Part shown: in pieces, positions 18,797 to 27,560 of the stretch
Numbering within the stretch: the first letter of the stretch is position 1
Layout: every line of letters starts with the position of its first letter
Origin: JBKHYJ01 sp046565505
Lineage (GTDB): Bacteria; Acidobacteriota; Blastocatellia; UBA7656
Direction: 5' to 3'
Assembly (NCBI GenBank): GCA_046565505.1
Contig: JBKHYJ010000015.1
Coordinates: forward strand, 142,091 to 206,090
DNA length: 64,000 bases
Position numbers and translations under genes: made by a program
The notes under the pieces: model-generated
Told to the model about the DNA's origin: nothing
Database searches by the model: none
The model's input: the letters and a program-made list of their open reading frames with translations, nothing else

Positions 18797-19561
18797 ATGA
18801 GTGAAACGGTAAACAAGTGGGTATCATTTCCGAAGCCAAGGCCCCGGGCGCGGCTGCGCTTATTTTGCATCCCTTACGCGGGCGGCAACGCACAGATATT
18901 CAGGTCGTGGGTGAACGCGCTGCCCGAGAGCGTCGAGGTGTGCTCGTTACAACTGACCGGGCGGTCGCCGCGTCTGACGGAGAAACCCTTCACTCGACTG
19001 CTGCCGCTCGCACATGCTATCGCGGAGGGGATACTCCCTTACTGCAACAAGCCATTCGCCATGTTCGGCCACAGCATGGGCGCGATGCTCAGTTTCGAGG
19101 TCGCGCGCTATCTGCGGGACCATTCCGGGGTGCGGCCCGCGCAGCTTTTCGTGGCCGGCCGCCGCGCCCCTCACATCCCGGACACAGAGCCTCATACTTT
19201 CGACCTGCCCGCGCCTGAGTTCATAGAGGAGTTGAGGCGGATCAAGGGCACGCCGCAGGAGGTGCTCGATAATGAAGAGCTGATGCAGCTATTCCTGCCG
19301 GTTTTGCGTGCGGATTTCGAGGTGTGTCAGACTTACGTCTACACGCCCGGCGAGCCGCTCGGCTGCCCCATAGCCGCCTTTTGCGGGATGGAGGACGATG
19401 AGGAAAATCGCGAGAGGATGCAAGCATGGGGCGAGCAGACGAGGGGCCATTTTTCGCTGCGAATGCTCCCCGGCGGTCACTTCTTCCTGCATTCATCCGA
19501 GCAGATGCTTCTCCACCTGCTCTCCCGCGATTTAGAACAACTAGCGGGGGAGCGGGCGTAG
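18797..19561 (+). CDS. Type II thioesterase of non-ribosomal peptide synthesis (alpha/beta hydrolase)
   Basis: The product is 254 aa from the ATG at 18797, which has GGGGTGA 8 bp upstream; a GTG at 18785 is less likely. Family motifs are FCIPYAGGNAQIFRSW at the N-terminus, the nucleophile motif GHSMGA near residue 88, LPVLRADFE and the C-terminal GGHFFLH with the catalytic His. TEII enzymes remove misloaded groups from carrier-protein arms. It completes the helper set with MbtH and the phosphopantetheinyl transferase. A 240-bp gap with a TTGACT at 18618 precedes it, so it may have its own promoter. Confidence 0.92.
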   Translation: MSETVNKWVSFPKPRPRARLRLFCIPYAGGNAQIFRSWVNALPESVEVCSLQLTGRSPRLTEKPFTRLLPLAHAIAEGILPYCNKPFAMFGHSMGAMLSFEVARYLRDHSGVRPAQLFVAGRRAPHIPDTEPHTFDLPAPEFIEELRRIKGTPQEVLDNEELMQLFLPVLRADFEVCQTYVYTPGEPLGCPIAAFCGMEDDEENRERMQAWGEQTRGHFSLRMLPGGHFFLHSSEQMLLHLLSRDLEQLAGERA

Positions 19562-19804
19562 GAGTCTCGCGGCGGCCCGGCGGCCGGGGTGGAAGTGAGC
19601 CATAACGCCTTCGCTTCATGCCCGGGCGTCTTGTGTATGCAATGCCACAGGGGGGTTTGCAGAGTGATCGAATCTTTTGCTAATATCTCGGTCGACCCGC
19701 TCCTGTGCCATTCGGCACGAGCGTTCTTAAAATTTAAATTCTAAAGACATCATCCCGGGGCGCCGGGCGGCGCTTCGAGCAAATTCTGTTTACGAGAGGT
19801 TCGT

Positions 19805-21751
19805 ATGGCAACTCAAATAGAGCAATTCCAGTTCCAAGCTGAGACCACGCGCCTGCTGGATCTGATGATCCATTCACTCTACACGAACAAAGAGATTTTC
19901 CTCCGCGAGTTGATCTCGAACGCGTCGGATGCCATAGACAGGCTGCGGTTCGAGGCCCTCACCAACCCCGAATTAATCACGGACGAAAGCTTCGCTATAC
20001 GCCTGGAGGCAGACCGCGCCGCCAGGACTTTGACCGTCAGCGATAACGGCATAGGCATGAGCCGCGACGAGGTGATTAATAACATCGGCACCATCGCTAA
20101 ATCCGGCACGCGGGAGCTGAGGGAGAGGATGCGCATGGGGCAGCCCAACGAGATTCTGGCGGAGCTTATAGGCCAGTTCGGGGTCGGCTTCTACTCCTCT
20201 TTCATGGTGGCGGATAAAGTCACGCTGGTCACGCGGCGGGCGGGCGAGCAGACGGCGACCCGCTGGGAATCGACGGGCGATGGCCATTACGCTCTTAGCT
20301 CCGACGAGAGGGACGTGAACGGGACCACCATCACCCTCCACCTCAAGCCCGCCGACCCCGAGAGCGGCGTCGAGGACTACACGGATAAGTGGATTCTGTC
20401 GAGGATCATAAGGCGGTATTCGGACTTCGTCGGCTACCCGATCATCTTCAAGGACGAGCGGGAGGAGCCGCAGAAAGACGAGAGCGGTAAGGTCGAGGAA
20501 GGCGGCAAGACGACCATAGTCGTCGAAGACAAGGTGCTCAATTCCATGAAGCCGCTCTGGACGAGGCCGCAGTCGGAAGTGTCCGACACCGAGTACGCGG
20601 AGTTCTACCGCCACATCTCTCACAACTGGGATGAGCCTATGGAGGTAATCCCGCTGAAGGCCGAGGGGCGGCTCGAATACGAGGCACTGCTGTTCATACC
20701 GTCGAAGGCGCCTTACGACCTGTTCTACCACGGGGTCGAGACGGGGCTGCGGCTCTACGCCAAGCGTGTGATGATCATGGAGAAGTGCGAGGCGCTGCTG
20801 CCGAGGTACTTGCGGTTCTTAAATGGCGTAGTGGACTCGTCGGACCTGCCGCTCAACATCTCGCGGCAGATGCTCCAGCAGGACCGCCACATCACGCAGA
20901 TCAGAAAGTGGCTCACCAAGAAGGTGCTAGACAAGCTCTCTGGCATGTACGAGACGGACAAAGAGAAATACCTGACGTTCTGGGGGCAGTTCGGGCGGGC
21001 GATCAAGGAGGGCGTCGGCTCCGACCATGACAATAAAGAAAAGATAGTATCCCTCCTGTTGTTCGAGTCGTCTAACGACCCGGAAAAGCTGACCAGCCTG
21101 AAAGAGTACGTCGGGCGCATGAAGGAGGAGCAGAAGGAGATTTATTACTTGACCGGCGAGTCGCGCAAGGTGGTCGAGAACTCCCCGCACCTGGAGGCCT
21201 TCAGGGAGAAGGGCTACGAGGTGCTCTACCTGGTCGAGCCCGTGGACGAGCTCGTCGTCGAGTCTCTGAGCGAGTTCGACGGGAAGAAGATCAAGTCGGT
21301 CGGCAAAGGGAAGGTGCAGCTCGGCAGCGAGGAGGAGAAGGAGCAGGCCGAAAAGGAGCTCAAGCAGATGGAGGAGGCGTCCGCCCCGCTGCTGGAGCTC
21401 ATTCAGAAGAAACTCGACGCGCACATCAAGCAGGTGCGCCTGTCGAACCGCCTGACCACTTCGCCCGTCTGCCTGGTCGGGAACGAGATCGATTACAGCC
21501 CGCAGCTCGAACGGCTCCTGATGAAAGGCAAAGGCGGCGGGCCGAAGCAGCGGCGCATGATGGAGCTGAACCCTAAGCATGAAATCTTCACCAAGATGCA
21601 GGCTCGCTTCGAGAGCAATAAAGAGGACCCGGCGCTCGGCGATTACGCGGAATTGCTTCTGGGCTACGCCCTGCTGGCCGAAGGCTCGGAGCTGCCCGAC
21701 CCCGTACAGTTCAACCGGCTGGTTTCCGATTTGATGGTCAAGACGCTTTAG
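19805..21751 (+). CDS. htpG: Molecular chaperone HtpG (Hsp90)
   Basis: The product is 648 aa, normal for bacterial Hsp90. The N-terminal GHKL ATPase shows LRELISNASDAIDRLRF, DNGIGMSRDEV and GQFGVGFYS. The middle domain has NISRQMLQQDRHITQIRKW, and the C-terminal dimerisation domain follows to LLLGYALLAEGS. It is an ATP-dependent cytoplasmic chaperone. A GAGAGG lies before the ATG. The 240-bp leader contains an imperfect hairpin (about 19698-19722) of unknown meaning; no CIRCE element was seen. Confidence 0.97.
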   Translation: MATQIEQFQFQAETTRLLDLMIHSLYTNKEIFLRELISNASDAIDRLRFEALTNPELITDESFAIRLEADRAARTLTVSDNGIGMSRDEVINNIGTIAKSGTRELRERMRMGQPNEILAELIGQFGVGFYSSFMVADKVTLVTRRAGEQTATRWESTGDGHYALSSDERDVNGTTITLHLKPADPESGVEDYTDKWILSRIIRRYSDFVGYPIIFKDEREEPQKDESGKVEEGGKTTIVVEDKVLNSMKPLWTRPQSEVSDTEYAEFYRHISHNWDEPMEVIPLKAEGRLEYEALLFIPSKAPYDLFYHGVETGLRLYAKRVMIMEKCEALLPRYLRFLNGVVDSSDLPLNISRQMLQQDRHITQIRKWLTKKVLDKLSGMYETDKEKYLTFWGQFGRAIKEGVGSDHDNKEKIVSLLLFESSNDPEKLTSLKEYVGRMKEEQKEIYYLTGESRKVVENSPHLEAFREKGYEVLYLVEPVDELVVESLSEFDGKKIKSVGKGKVQLGSEEEKEQAEKELKQMEEASAPLLELIQKKLDAHIKQVRLSNRLTTSPVCLVGNEIDYSPQLERLLMKGKGGGPKQRRMMELNPKHEIFTKMQARFESNKEDPALGDYAELLLGYALLAEGSELPDPVQFNRLVSDLMVKTL

Positions 21752-22037
21752 CGCTGTGGCGCGTCGGAACACGGCCTCGTTACAGGAGGCGGCGCGTCCG
21801 GGCCAGGTTTCAGATGGCGCCGGGGCGAACCCGGTAAGGCGCGAAGGATCACAAAGCAGTCCTCCCCGCGCCGTGCTGAGTTCGCCGCCCGGCGCCACTT
21901 CATTTTTGGCCCCTGTAGCCACAGTCCCACGGACCGCCGCGCCGGCGGTCCGCCGCCGGGGGGTCTCCGAATCTCGCGTGCCGGGCCATCACGGCCGGCC
22001 CGGCATAAAAATATAGGCCGCAATCATGCCAACGTCT

Positions 22038-22087
22038 TTGACTAAATGAATCCTGCTGGCATAAGTTTCAGAAGGAACGTTTAGTCA
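22038..22087 (+). promoter_or_regulatory. Candidate promoter bracketed by an 8-bp inverted repeat
   Basis: TTGACT (22038-22043), a 17-bp spacer and ATAAGT form a plausible sigma-70 promoter. The perfect inverted repeat TGACTAAA (22039-22046) / TTTAGTCA (22080-22087) overlaps the -35 and lies just past the expected start site, which would suit a repressor or a 5' hairpin. The rest of the 351-bp gap (21752-22102) after htpG shows nothing else. Confidence 0.4.
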
Positions 22088-22102
22088 GAGGAGGGAACCC
22101 GC

Positions 22103-24037
22103 GTGGCAAGACCCGCCCGCCATAGAGCTTTCAAGCCCGCGACCTTACTGCTGGCCTTCTTGCTTGCCGCCCCATCGCAGGCCGCCGCGCAGAATGCCAA
22201 CGCCGTGAGGGAACGTTATACTAAATACGAGTACCTGATACCGATGCGCGATGGGGTCAGGCTCTTCACGTCCGTTTACGCGCCGAAGGACGCTTCGCAG
22301 CGATACCCGATCCTGCTGACACGCACCCCTTACAGCGTCGCCCCCTATGGGGTCGATAATTACCGCGCCGCGCTCGGTCCGTCCGAACACTTCGAGAAAG
22401 AGGGGTTCATCTTCGTCTATCAGGACGCCCGCGGGCGTTACATGTCCGAGGGCGAATTCCTGCAAGTGCGCCCCCACAACCCGGACAAGCGCGGGCCGAA
22501 AGACATAGACGAAAGCACCGACACTTATGACACGATAGAATGGCTGCTGAAGAACGTCGCGAACCACAATGGCAGGGTCGGAATGGTCGGCGTCTCCCAG
22601 CCGGGCTTCCATGTCGCCGCGAGCATCATCGATTCACACCCCGCGCTGAAATGTGCTTCGCCGCAGGCGCCGACCGCGGACTATTACATGGGCGATGACG
22701 TTTACCACAATGGCGCCTTCATGCTGGCGGCGAATTTCGGGTTCTACACCAGCTTTCTCCCGCGCAAAGGGACGCCCGAGACGCCGAAGCAGCGGCCGCG
22801 ATTCGACCCCGGCACGCCGGATGGGTATAACTTTTTCATGAATCTCGGCCCGCTCGCCGACGTGAGCCGCAACCTCTTCAACGGGGAAGCCGGCTACTGG
22901 CAAGAAATTGTCGATCACCCGAACTACGACGATTTCTGGAAGAGCCGCTCGCTGTGGAGATTCATGCGGAATGTGAGATGCGCGGTCCTCAACGTCGGCG
23001 GGTGGTACGACGCGGAAGACCCCGCCGGCCCTTTCCACATCTATTACTCTGTGGAGAAGAATAACCCCGGCGCCATGAACACGTTGGTGATGGGCCCTTG
23101 GGCTCACGGCGGCTGGTCACATGGCGACGGGGACAGGCTCGGCAACGTCAGCTTCGGAGTTAAGACGTCGGCTTTCTTCAGGGAGCATATACAGTTCCCT
23201 TTTTTCATGCGCTACTTGAAAGACAAGCCCGTCGACATGCCCGAAGCTTACATGTTCATGACGGGCCTCAACGAATGGCGCCGCCACGCCGAATGGCCGC
23301 CGAAGGCCGCCAAGCCCATGACGGTCTATCTTCAGGCGAACGGCCGCCTGGGCACTCAGGCCCCGGCCGACGAGGGCCAGGGCGCTTTCGACGAGTACGT
23401 GAGCGACCCGGCGCGCCCCGTCCCCTTCGTCGGCTACGTGGTCGGCGGGATGACCAGCGATTACATGACAGAGGACCAGCGCTTCGCCGCGCAGCGGCCC
23501 GACGTTCTGACCTACCAGACCGAGCCGCTGGAACAAGACCTGATCGTGGCCGGGCCGATCAAGGTCAGTCTGAATGTCTCGACCACGGGCACGGATTCAG
23601 ACTTCGTGGTGAAACTGGTTGACGTTTACCCCGGCGACTACCCGACGCCCGCCCCGCGCGAGGGCGAGCCGGTCCCGGCTAACGCCGTCAAGATGGGGGG
23701 CTACCAGCAGCTCGTTCGCGGCGAGCCTTTCCGGGGTAAATTCCGCAACGGGTTCGAGAAGCCCGTGGCTTTTATTCCGGGCCAGCCGGCGACAATCAAT
23801 TTCGAGATGCCCGGCGTCTACCATGCTTTCCGCAGGGGCCACAGGATGATGGTGCAGGTGCAAAGCTCATGGTTCCCGCTGGTGGACCGCAACCCGCAAA
23901 AATTCATCGACATCCCGAAGGCCACGGCGGCAGACTTTCAGAAAGCCGTCAACCGAGTCTTCCATTCCCGAAGCCTCCCTTCGTCGATCACCGTGTTGGT
24001 CGAGGGCGAACCGGCCCGCCTGGGTGCGGCGCATTAG
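22103..24037 (+). CDS. Secreted CocE/NonD family hydrolase (X-Pro dipeptidyl-peptidase S15-like)
   Basis: The product is 644 aa from a GTG start with a strong GAGGAGGGA upstream. A signal peptide (to about residue 30, SQAAAQ) precedes an alpha/beta hydrolase domain (YEYLIPMRDGVRLFTSVYAP, VYQDARGRYMSEG) with the nucleophile motif GVSQPGF at about residue 162. The C-terminal beta-jelly-roll (VAGPIKVSLNVSTTGTDSDFVVKLVD) is typical of the family. The enzymes hydrolyse esters or amides such as acyl-amino acids; the substrate is unknown. The Gln-Pro after the nucleophile replaces the more usual Tyr-Pro or Tyr-Gly. Confidence 0.9.
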   Translation: MARPARHRAFKPATLLLAFLLAAPSQAAAQNANAVRERYTKYEYLIPMRDGVRLFTSVYAPKDASQRYPILLTRTPYSVAPYGVDNYRAALGPSEHFEKEGFIFVYQDARGRYMSEGEFLQVRPHNPDKRGPKDIDESTDTYDTIEWLLKNVANHNGRVGMVGVSQPGFHVAASIIDSHPALKCASPQAPTADYYMGDDVYHNGAFMLAANFGFYTSFLPRKGTPETPKQRPRFDPGTPDGYNFFMNLGPLADVSRNLFNGEAGYWQEIVDHPNYDDFWKSRSLWRFMRNVRCAVLNVGGWYDAEDPAGPFHIYYSVEKNNPGAMNTLVMGPWAHGGWSHGDGDRLGNVSFGVKTSAFFREHIQFPFFMRYLKDKPVDMPEAYMFMTGLNEWRRHAEWPPKAAKPMTVYLQANGRLGTQAPADEGQGAFDEYVSDPARPVPFVGYVVGGMTSDYMTEDQRFAAQRPDVLTYQTEPLEQDLIVAGPIKVSLNVSTTGTDSDFVVKLVDVYPGDYPTPAPREGEPVPANAVKMGGYQQLVRGEPFRGKFRNGFEKPVAFIPGQPATINFEMPGVYHAFRRGHRMMVQVQSSWFPLVDRNPQKFIDIPKATAADFQKAVNRVFHSRSLPSSITVLVEGEPARLGAAH

Positions 24038-24085
24038 GGCGCGCTCGGGGCGTTCGTGGGATGAATTTAGTTTGGAGGGCGTCCG

Positions 24086-24829
24086 GTGATAATCACGACC
24101 CATTACGAAGACATCTCAGTTGATGGCGACCCCATGCGCGTCTTCATCGCGGCCCCGAAAGCGGCCGGCAAGTACCCGGGCGTACTCTGCTATTCAGATA
24201 TTTTTCAGCTAACTGGGCCGACTTTGCGGTCATGTGCCCGGCTGGCCGGCTATGGTTTTGTCGTCGTGGCCCCGGAAATCTACCACCGCGTCGAGCCGCC
24301 GGGCTCGGTCATACCCTTCGACGACGCGGGCCGGACGCGAGGTTTAGAAGACGCGGCCAAAACCTCCGCGGCCGATTTCGACGCGGATTGCCGGGCCGTG
24401 CTTGATTACCTCGCGGGCCACGGGGCCGTGGCGCGGGGAAAGATAGGCGCGGCGGGTTTCTGCATCGGCGGTCACCTGGCCTTCCGCGCCGCCCTGCAAC
24501 CGGACGTGAAGGCGACGGCGTGCTTTTACGCGACCGGCATTCATAATGGCAGACTCGGCAAGGATGATGACGCGCGCTCGCTCGAAAGAGCCGGCGAGAT
24601 TCGCGGCGAGTTATTGCTCGTGTGGGGCGCGCTCGACCCGCACATCCCCGAAGACGGCCGCGCAAGAATAGACGGAGCCCTGCGTGCGGCGGGCGTCAAT
24701 TTTTCGCAAAGACTCTACCAGGCGGAGCATGCCTTTATGCGCGACGAAGGCCCTCGCTACGACCCGGAAGCGACCGACGAAGCCTTCGGCGAGATGGTCG
24801 CCTTTTTCAGGCGCGTCTTCTCGGCATGA
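24086..24829 (+). CDS. Dienelactone hydrolase family protein
   Basis: The product is 247 aa from a GTG start with GGAGG upstream. It is an alpha/beta hydrolase with the Cys nucleophile motif GFCIGGH at about residue 130, an Asp in GALDPHIPEDGR and the catalytic His in EHAFMRDEGPRYD. This is the arrangement of carboxymethylenebutenolidase-type enzymes. The natural substrate is not evident. It lies 48 bp after the CocE-like gene and may be cotranscribed with it. Confidence 0.9.
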   Translation: MIITTHYEDISVDGDPMRVFIAAPKAAGKYPGVLCYSDIFQLTGPTLRSCARLAGYGFVVVAPEIYHRVEPPGSVIPFDDAGRTRGLEDAAKTSAADFDADCRAVLDYLAGHGAVARGKIGAAGFCIGGHLAFRAALQPDVKATACFYATGIHNGRLGKDDDARSLERAGEIRGELLLVWGALDPHIPEDGRARIDGALRAAGVNFSQRLYQAEHAFMRDEGPRYDPEATDEAFGEMVAFFRRVFSA

Positions 24830-25042
24830 TTCATCCTCGGCCGCGCCGCCCGCGCCGTACAGGGCGCCCGCGCGGCAGCCACATAACCCGACGAGCTTTC
24901 GGGTGAGCCGAGCGCGACGCCATCTTTGACTCTTTTAAATTATCAGGCGGCCCGCCCGCGGTTATGGCTCTACCGCAGGGGCGCGTGTTCTGCTAAGATT
25001 CCGCATCAAGAATTCGGACCACTCTCCGGCGAGCTAAGGGAA

Positions 25043-25351
25043 ATGAATATGGACGAGGAACTCAGTTTAAGGACGTTGCGCGAAATAGATTCTCTCTTAA
25101 AGCAGGGGACATTGCCCGTTCATAACGGACACCTCAATCACATCAGCGCCGATCAAGACATGCTCCATTACCTGATCTCGTTGAAGAATGAAGGACTCAT
25201 TAGCGGCGACATTGTCACGATCGGCTCCGACCTCGTTAAGCCGCATAGGATGACAAACATTCGACTGACCTACAGAGGTATAAAAAAACTCATGGCTTCG
25301 CCGAACGCCTCCAATAAGAAAGACGACAGAACCCGGAGCGTCAAGATATGA
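25043..25351 (+). CDS. Small unknown protein, possibly winged-helix
   Basis: I do not recognise a named family. The ATG at 25043, after CTAAGGGA, gives 102 aa. The longer in-frame extension is rich in rare-looking residues and lacks a ribosome site. The predicted helical N-terminus (LRTLREIDSLLKQG) followed by YLISLKNEGLISGDIV and a two-strand wing-like RLTYRGIKKLMAS resembles small winged-helix proteins that read the recognition helix as KNEGLI. It is followed within 270 bp by two terminators. Confidence 0.6.
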   Translation: MNMDEELSLRTLREIDSLLKQGTLPVHNGHLNHISADQDMLHYLISLKNEGLISGDIVTIGSDLVKPHRMTNIRLTYRGIKKLMASPNASNKKDDRTRSVKI

Positions 25352-25537
25352 AATATGAGGAACGGGCTTCGGGTCGTTTTGGGGAACATTGTCATACTGA
25401 GAGGCAAGGTTGTCCCATATCCTATCCTGACGGAATATGAACGTGTCGGTGATTTGATGAGCAATTGTTGGGGTTTTCGGTGAAAGTATTTAAATTCTTG
25501 GCTGTGGCATCAACGTTGCAAACATATTAACCATTAC

Positions 25538-25568
25538 AGAGCATCACCCACTTTAGATGCTCTTTTTC
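25538..25568 (+). terminator. Rho-independent terminator
   Basis: Perfect 8-bp arms AGAGCATC (25538-25545) and GATGCTCT (25556-25563) around a 10-nt loop, followed at once by a T-run. Confidence 0.85.
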
Positions 25569-25590
25569 TATACAACCTGAGGGGCCAAGA

Positions 25591-25618
25591 GGCACTGGAT
25601 AATTCCGGTGCCTTTTTT
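25591..25618 (+). terminator. Rho-independent terminator (second of a tandem pair)
   Basis: Arms GGCACTGG (25591-25598) and CCGGTGCC (25605-25612), with one G-T pair and a 6-nt loop, followed by TTTTTT and a T-rich tail. It is the clearest terminator in the window. Confidence 0.9.
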
Positions 25619-25684
25619 ATTTTTACCCTGCGCCGCTCGCCCCAAACAGAAAGATCAAATGGTATAATTGCGCCGAGAGATACT

Positions 25685-25993
25685 ATGGGCATCCTGGATT
25701 GGCTTAAAGGGAAAAAGAATAATCAGGAGGCGAGCGAAGAATTCATCAATGTCGAATCGCCCCGCTTCAATCATTCCGACCCTGCGATCCGCGACCTGAT
25801 AGAGAAAATATCTTGCACTAAAAGAGAGTTGAATTGGGTCTCGTGGAAAATCTACCAGTTGGAAAAGAAAGGCGCGCTGTCGGAATTTGAGCAGCGCCAA
25901 TTGAAGTCTCTGCCGGAAAAGTTCAAGCGGCTGGTGAGACTCTACAGGTCTCAAGAGTCACAACTGAGGAGAGCCCAAGAGCGGGGCGCTTAG
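25685..25993 (+). CDS. Small charged unknown protein
   Basis: Not recognised. The 102-aa product starts MGILDWLKGKKNN, has no signal peptide or transmembrane segment, and is strongly charged with a likely pair of long helices (RDLIEKISCTKRELNWVSWK and LEKKGALSEFEQRQLKSL), which could form a coiled hairpin. The gene stands alone between a terminator and a zinc-ribbon/TM2 gene. Coding is supported by the open frame and codon-typical GC at third positions; no clear ribosome site is seen. Confidence 0.6.
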   Translation: MGILDWLKGKKNNQEASEEFINVESPRFNHSDPAIRDLIEKISCTKRELNWVSWKIYQLEKKGALSEFEQRQLKSLPEKFKRLVRLYRSQESQLRRAQERGA

Positions 25994-26138
25994 TCCTATG
26001 CGCCGTAGCCGGCCGGGCGCCACGCATTGACATACCGCCCCCACCTGGATAGATTCTGACTTCTTTGAAGTAAGGCCATTCATCAGGTTGAACTCGCTTG
26101 AGAAAACTAAATCTGCATCAAGCAATGGGGAGAATCAA

Positions 26139-26528
26139 ATGCCTGCTTTCTGTTCAAGATGTGGCTCGCAAGCCGCCGCTTCGGCGCAATTCTGCCGGAA
26201 CTGCGGGACGCAGCTAGCCACGCAGAGTTTCTCGCAGCCCGACTACGCGTACGTGAACCCGCCCCCTATGGAGTTGCAGAGTATGGGCGCGGACAAGAAG
26301 CTACCGGCGGGGATTTGCGGAATCGTACTGGGCTCTTTGGGCATTCATAAATTCATTCTAGGGTATAGGAATGAAGGCTTGATAATGCTGCTCGCCGCGG
26401 TGCTCACCTGCGGCCTCGCGGGGATAATTACAGGGACCGTCGGGCTGGTAGAGGGAATCATTTATCTGACAAAAACAGACGGCGATTTTGTGCGAACCTA
26501 CATACAGAATAAGAGGCCCTGGTTCTAG
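26139..26528 (+). CDS. Zinc-ribbon and TM2 domain membrane protein
   Basis: The ATG at 26139 follows GGGGAGA and gives 129 aa. The N-terminus has a zinc ribbon CSRCGSQAAASAQFCRNCG. After a polar linker comes a TM2 domain: two membrane helices (LPAGICGIVLGSLGIHKFILG and a Gly-rich second helix) joined by a short turn with YRNEG, the conserved polar pattern of TM2. The function of TM2 proteins in bacteria is unknown. Confidence 0.85.
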   Translation: MPAFCSRCGSQAAASAQFCRNCGTQLATQSFSQPDYAYVNPPPMELQSMGADKKLPAGICGIVLGSLGIHKFILGYRNEGLIMLLAAVLTCGLAGIITGTVGLVEGIIYLTKTDGDFVRTYIQNKRPWF

Positions 26529-26734
26529 CACGAAAGTCTACGCGGCGGAAGTTTCATACGCCCGCGGGAGGGTTCCCCTTCTGCGCATCGGCACGGCGCA
26601 TGATTCGGCAGTCGATGCCAACGCCGCTGGCCGGCGAAGATTATATCTTTTCGGCAGGGCCGGCCGGCTCGGGGCGGTCGCGGAGGGCCTGCCCGGCATC
26701 TGGATTCGACCTGGGCCGACCCTGGAGGAGACGG

Positions 26735-27523
26735 ATGGATAAGCAAACAATCAATGTCAAAGACCTGTTTTCAATCGAGGGGAAGGTGGCCCTTGTGACG
26801 GGCGGGTCGCGCGGGATCGGCCTGATGATAGCGCGCGGCTACGTCGAGGCGGGCGCGAAGGTCTACATATCTTCGAGAAAAAAGGAGGTCTGTGACCGGG
26901 CGGCCGCGGAGCTTTCCGAAATCGGCCCCTGCATTTCTATCCCCGCGGACCTGTCGACTACGGAAGGATGTAAGCACCTGGCCGAAGAGTTATCAGGCCG
27001 GGAGCCGGCCTTGAACGTACTGGTCAATAACGCGGGCGCGGCATGGGGGGCGCCGCTTGAAGAGTACCCGGAAGCCGGGTTTGACAAGGTGATGGACACC
27101 AACGTCAAAGGCGTATTCTTCCTGACGCAATACCTCTTGCCTCTGCTCGAAAGGGCGGCCGGGCCCGGCGACCCCGCGCGAGTAATCAACGTCGGATCGA
27201 TTGACGGCATCAAGGTGCCTTTCATTGAAAATTACGCTTACGCCCCGAGCAAGGCGGCTGTGCATCACCTGACGAGGGTATTAGCCGTAAAACTCGGCGG
27301 GCGTGGGATCACGGTGAATGCGGTCGCGCCGGGGCCTTTTGAGAGCCAGATGACCAAGTGGCTTCTTGAGCACCATAAGGAGAGCATAGAAGCCACCTGC
27401 CCTTTGAACAGGATCGGCGCGCCGGCCGACATGGCGGGGGTCGCCATTTACCTGGCTTCGCGAGCCGGCGCGTATGTGAACGGAGTCGTAATCCCCGTCG
27501 ATGGCGGCATCTGCCTCAAGTGA
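26735..27523 (+). CDS. Short-chain dehydrogenase/reductase (classical SDR)
   Basis: The ATG at 26735 is preceded by GGAGGAG and gives 262 aa, the classical SDR length. The cofactor motif TGGSRGIGLMIA lies at about residue 22, NNAGAAWG near 100, and the active site is Ser (GSID), Tyr-x3-Lys in YAPSKAA. The C-terminal NGVVIPVDGGICLK is usual for 3-oxoacyl-ACP reductase-like SDRs. It is first in a three-gene run with a quinone-reductase-like gene and an enoyl-CoA hydratase, which fits acyl-CoA or branched substrate metabolism (inference). Confidence 0.93.
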   Translation: MDKQTINVKDLFSIEGKVALVTGGSRGIGLMIARGYVEAGAKVYISSRKKEVCDRAAAELSEIGPCISIPADLSTTEGCKHLAEELSGREPALNVLVNNAGAAWGAPLEEYPEAGFDKVMDTNVKGVFFLTQYLLPLLERAAGPGDPARVINVGSIDGIKVPFIENYAYAPSKAAVHHLTRVLAVKLGGRGITVNAVAPGPFESQMTKWLLEHHKESIEATCPLNRIGAPADMAGVAIYLASRAGAYVNGVVIPVDGGICLK

Positions 27524-27560
27524 TGCGCGCGGCGTCAGCCGGAGAGGGCTATAAGGACTT

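Larger units (their letters stand above)
25352..25684. other. Intergenic region with paired terminators
   Basis: The stretch is clearly more AT-rich than the surroundings. Its first half contains only a 42-codon frame (25355-25483) with no ribosome site. Its second half holds two rho-independent terminators in tandem, listed separately. Confidence 0.5.

Noticed and set aside
25355..25483. 42-codon frame after the winged-helix-like gene
   Set aside because: No ribosome site, no recognisable motif and no evidence beyond an open frame.
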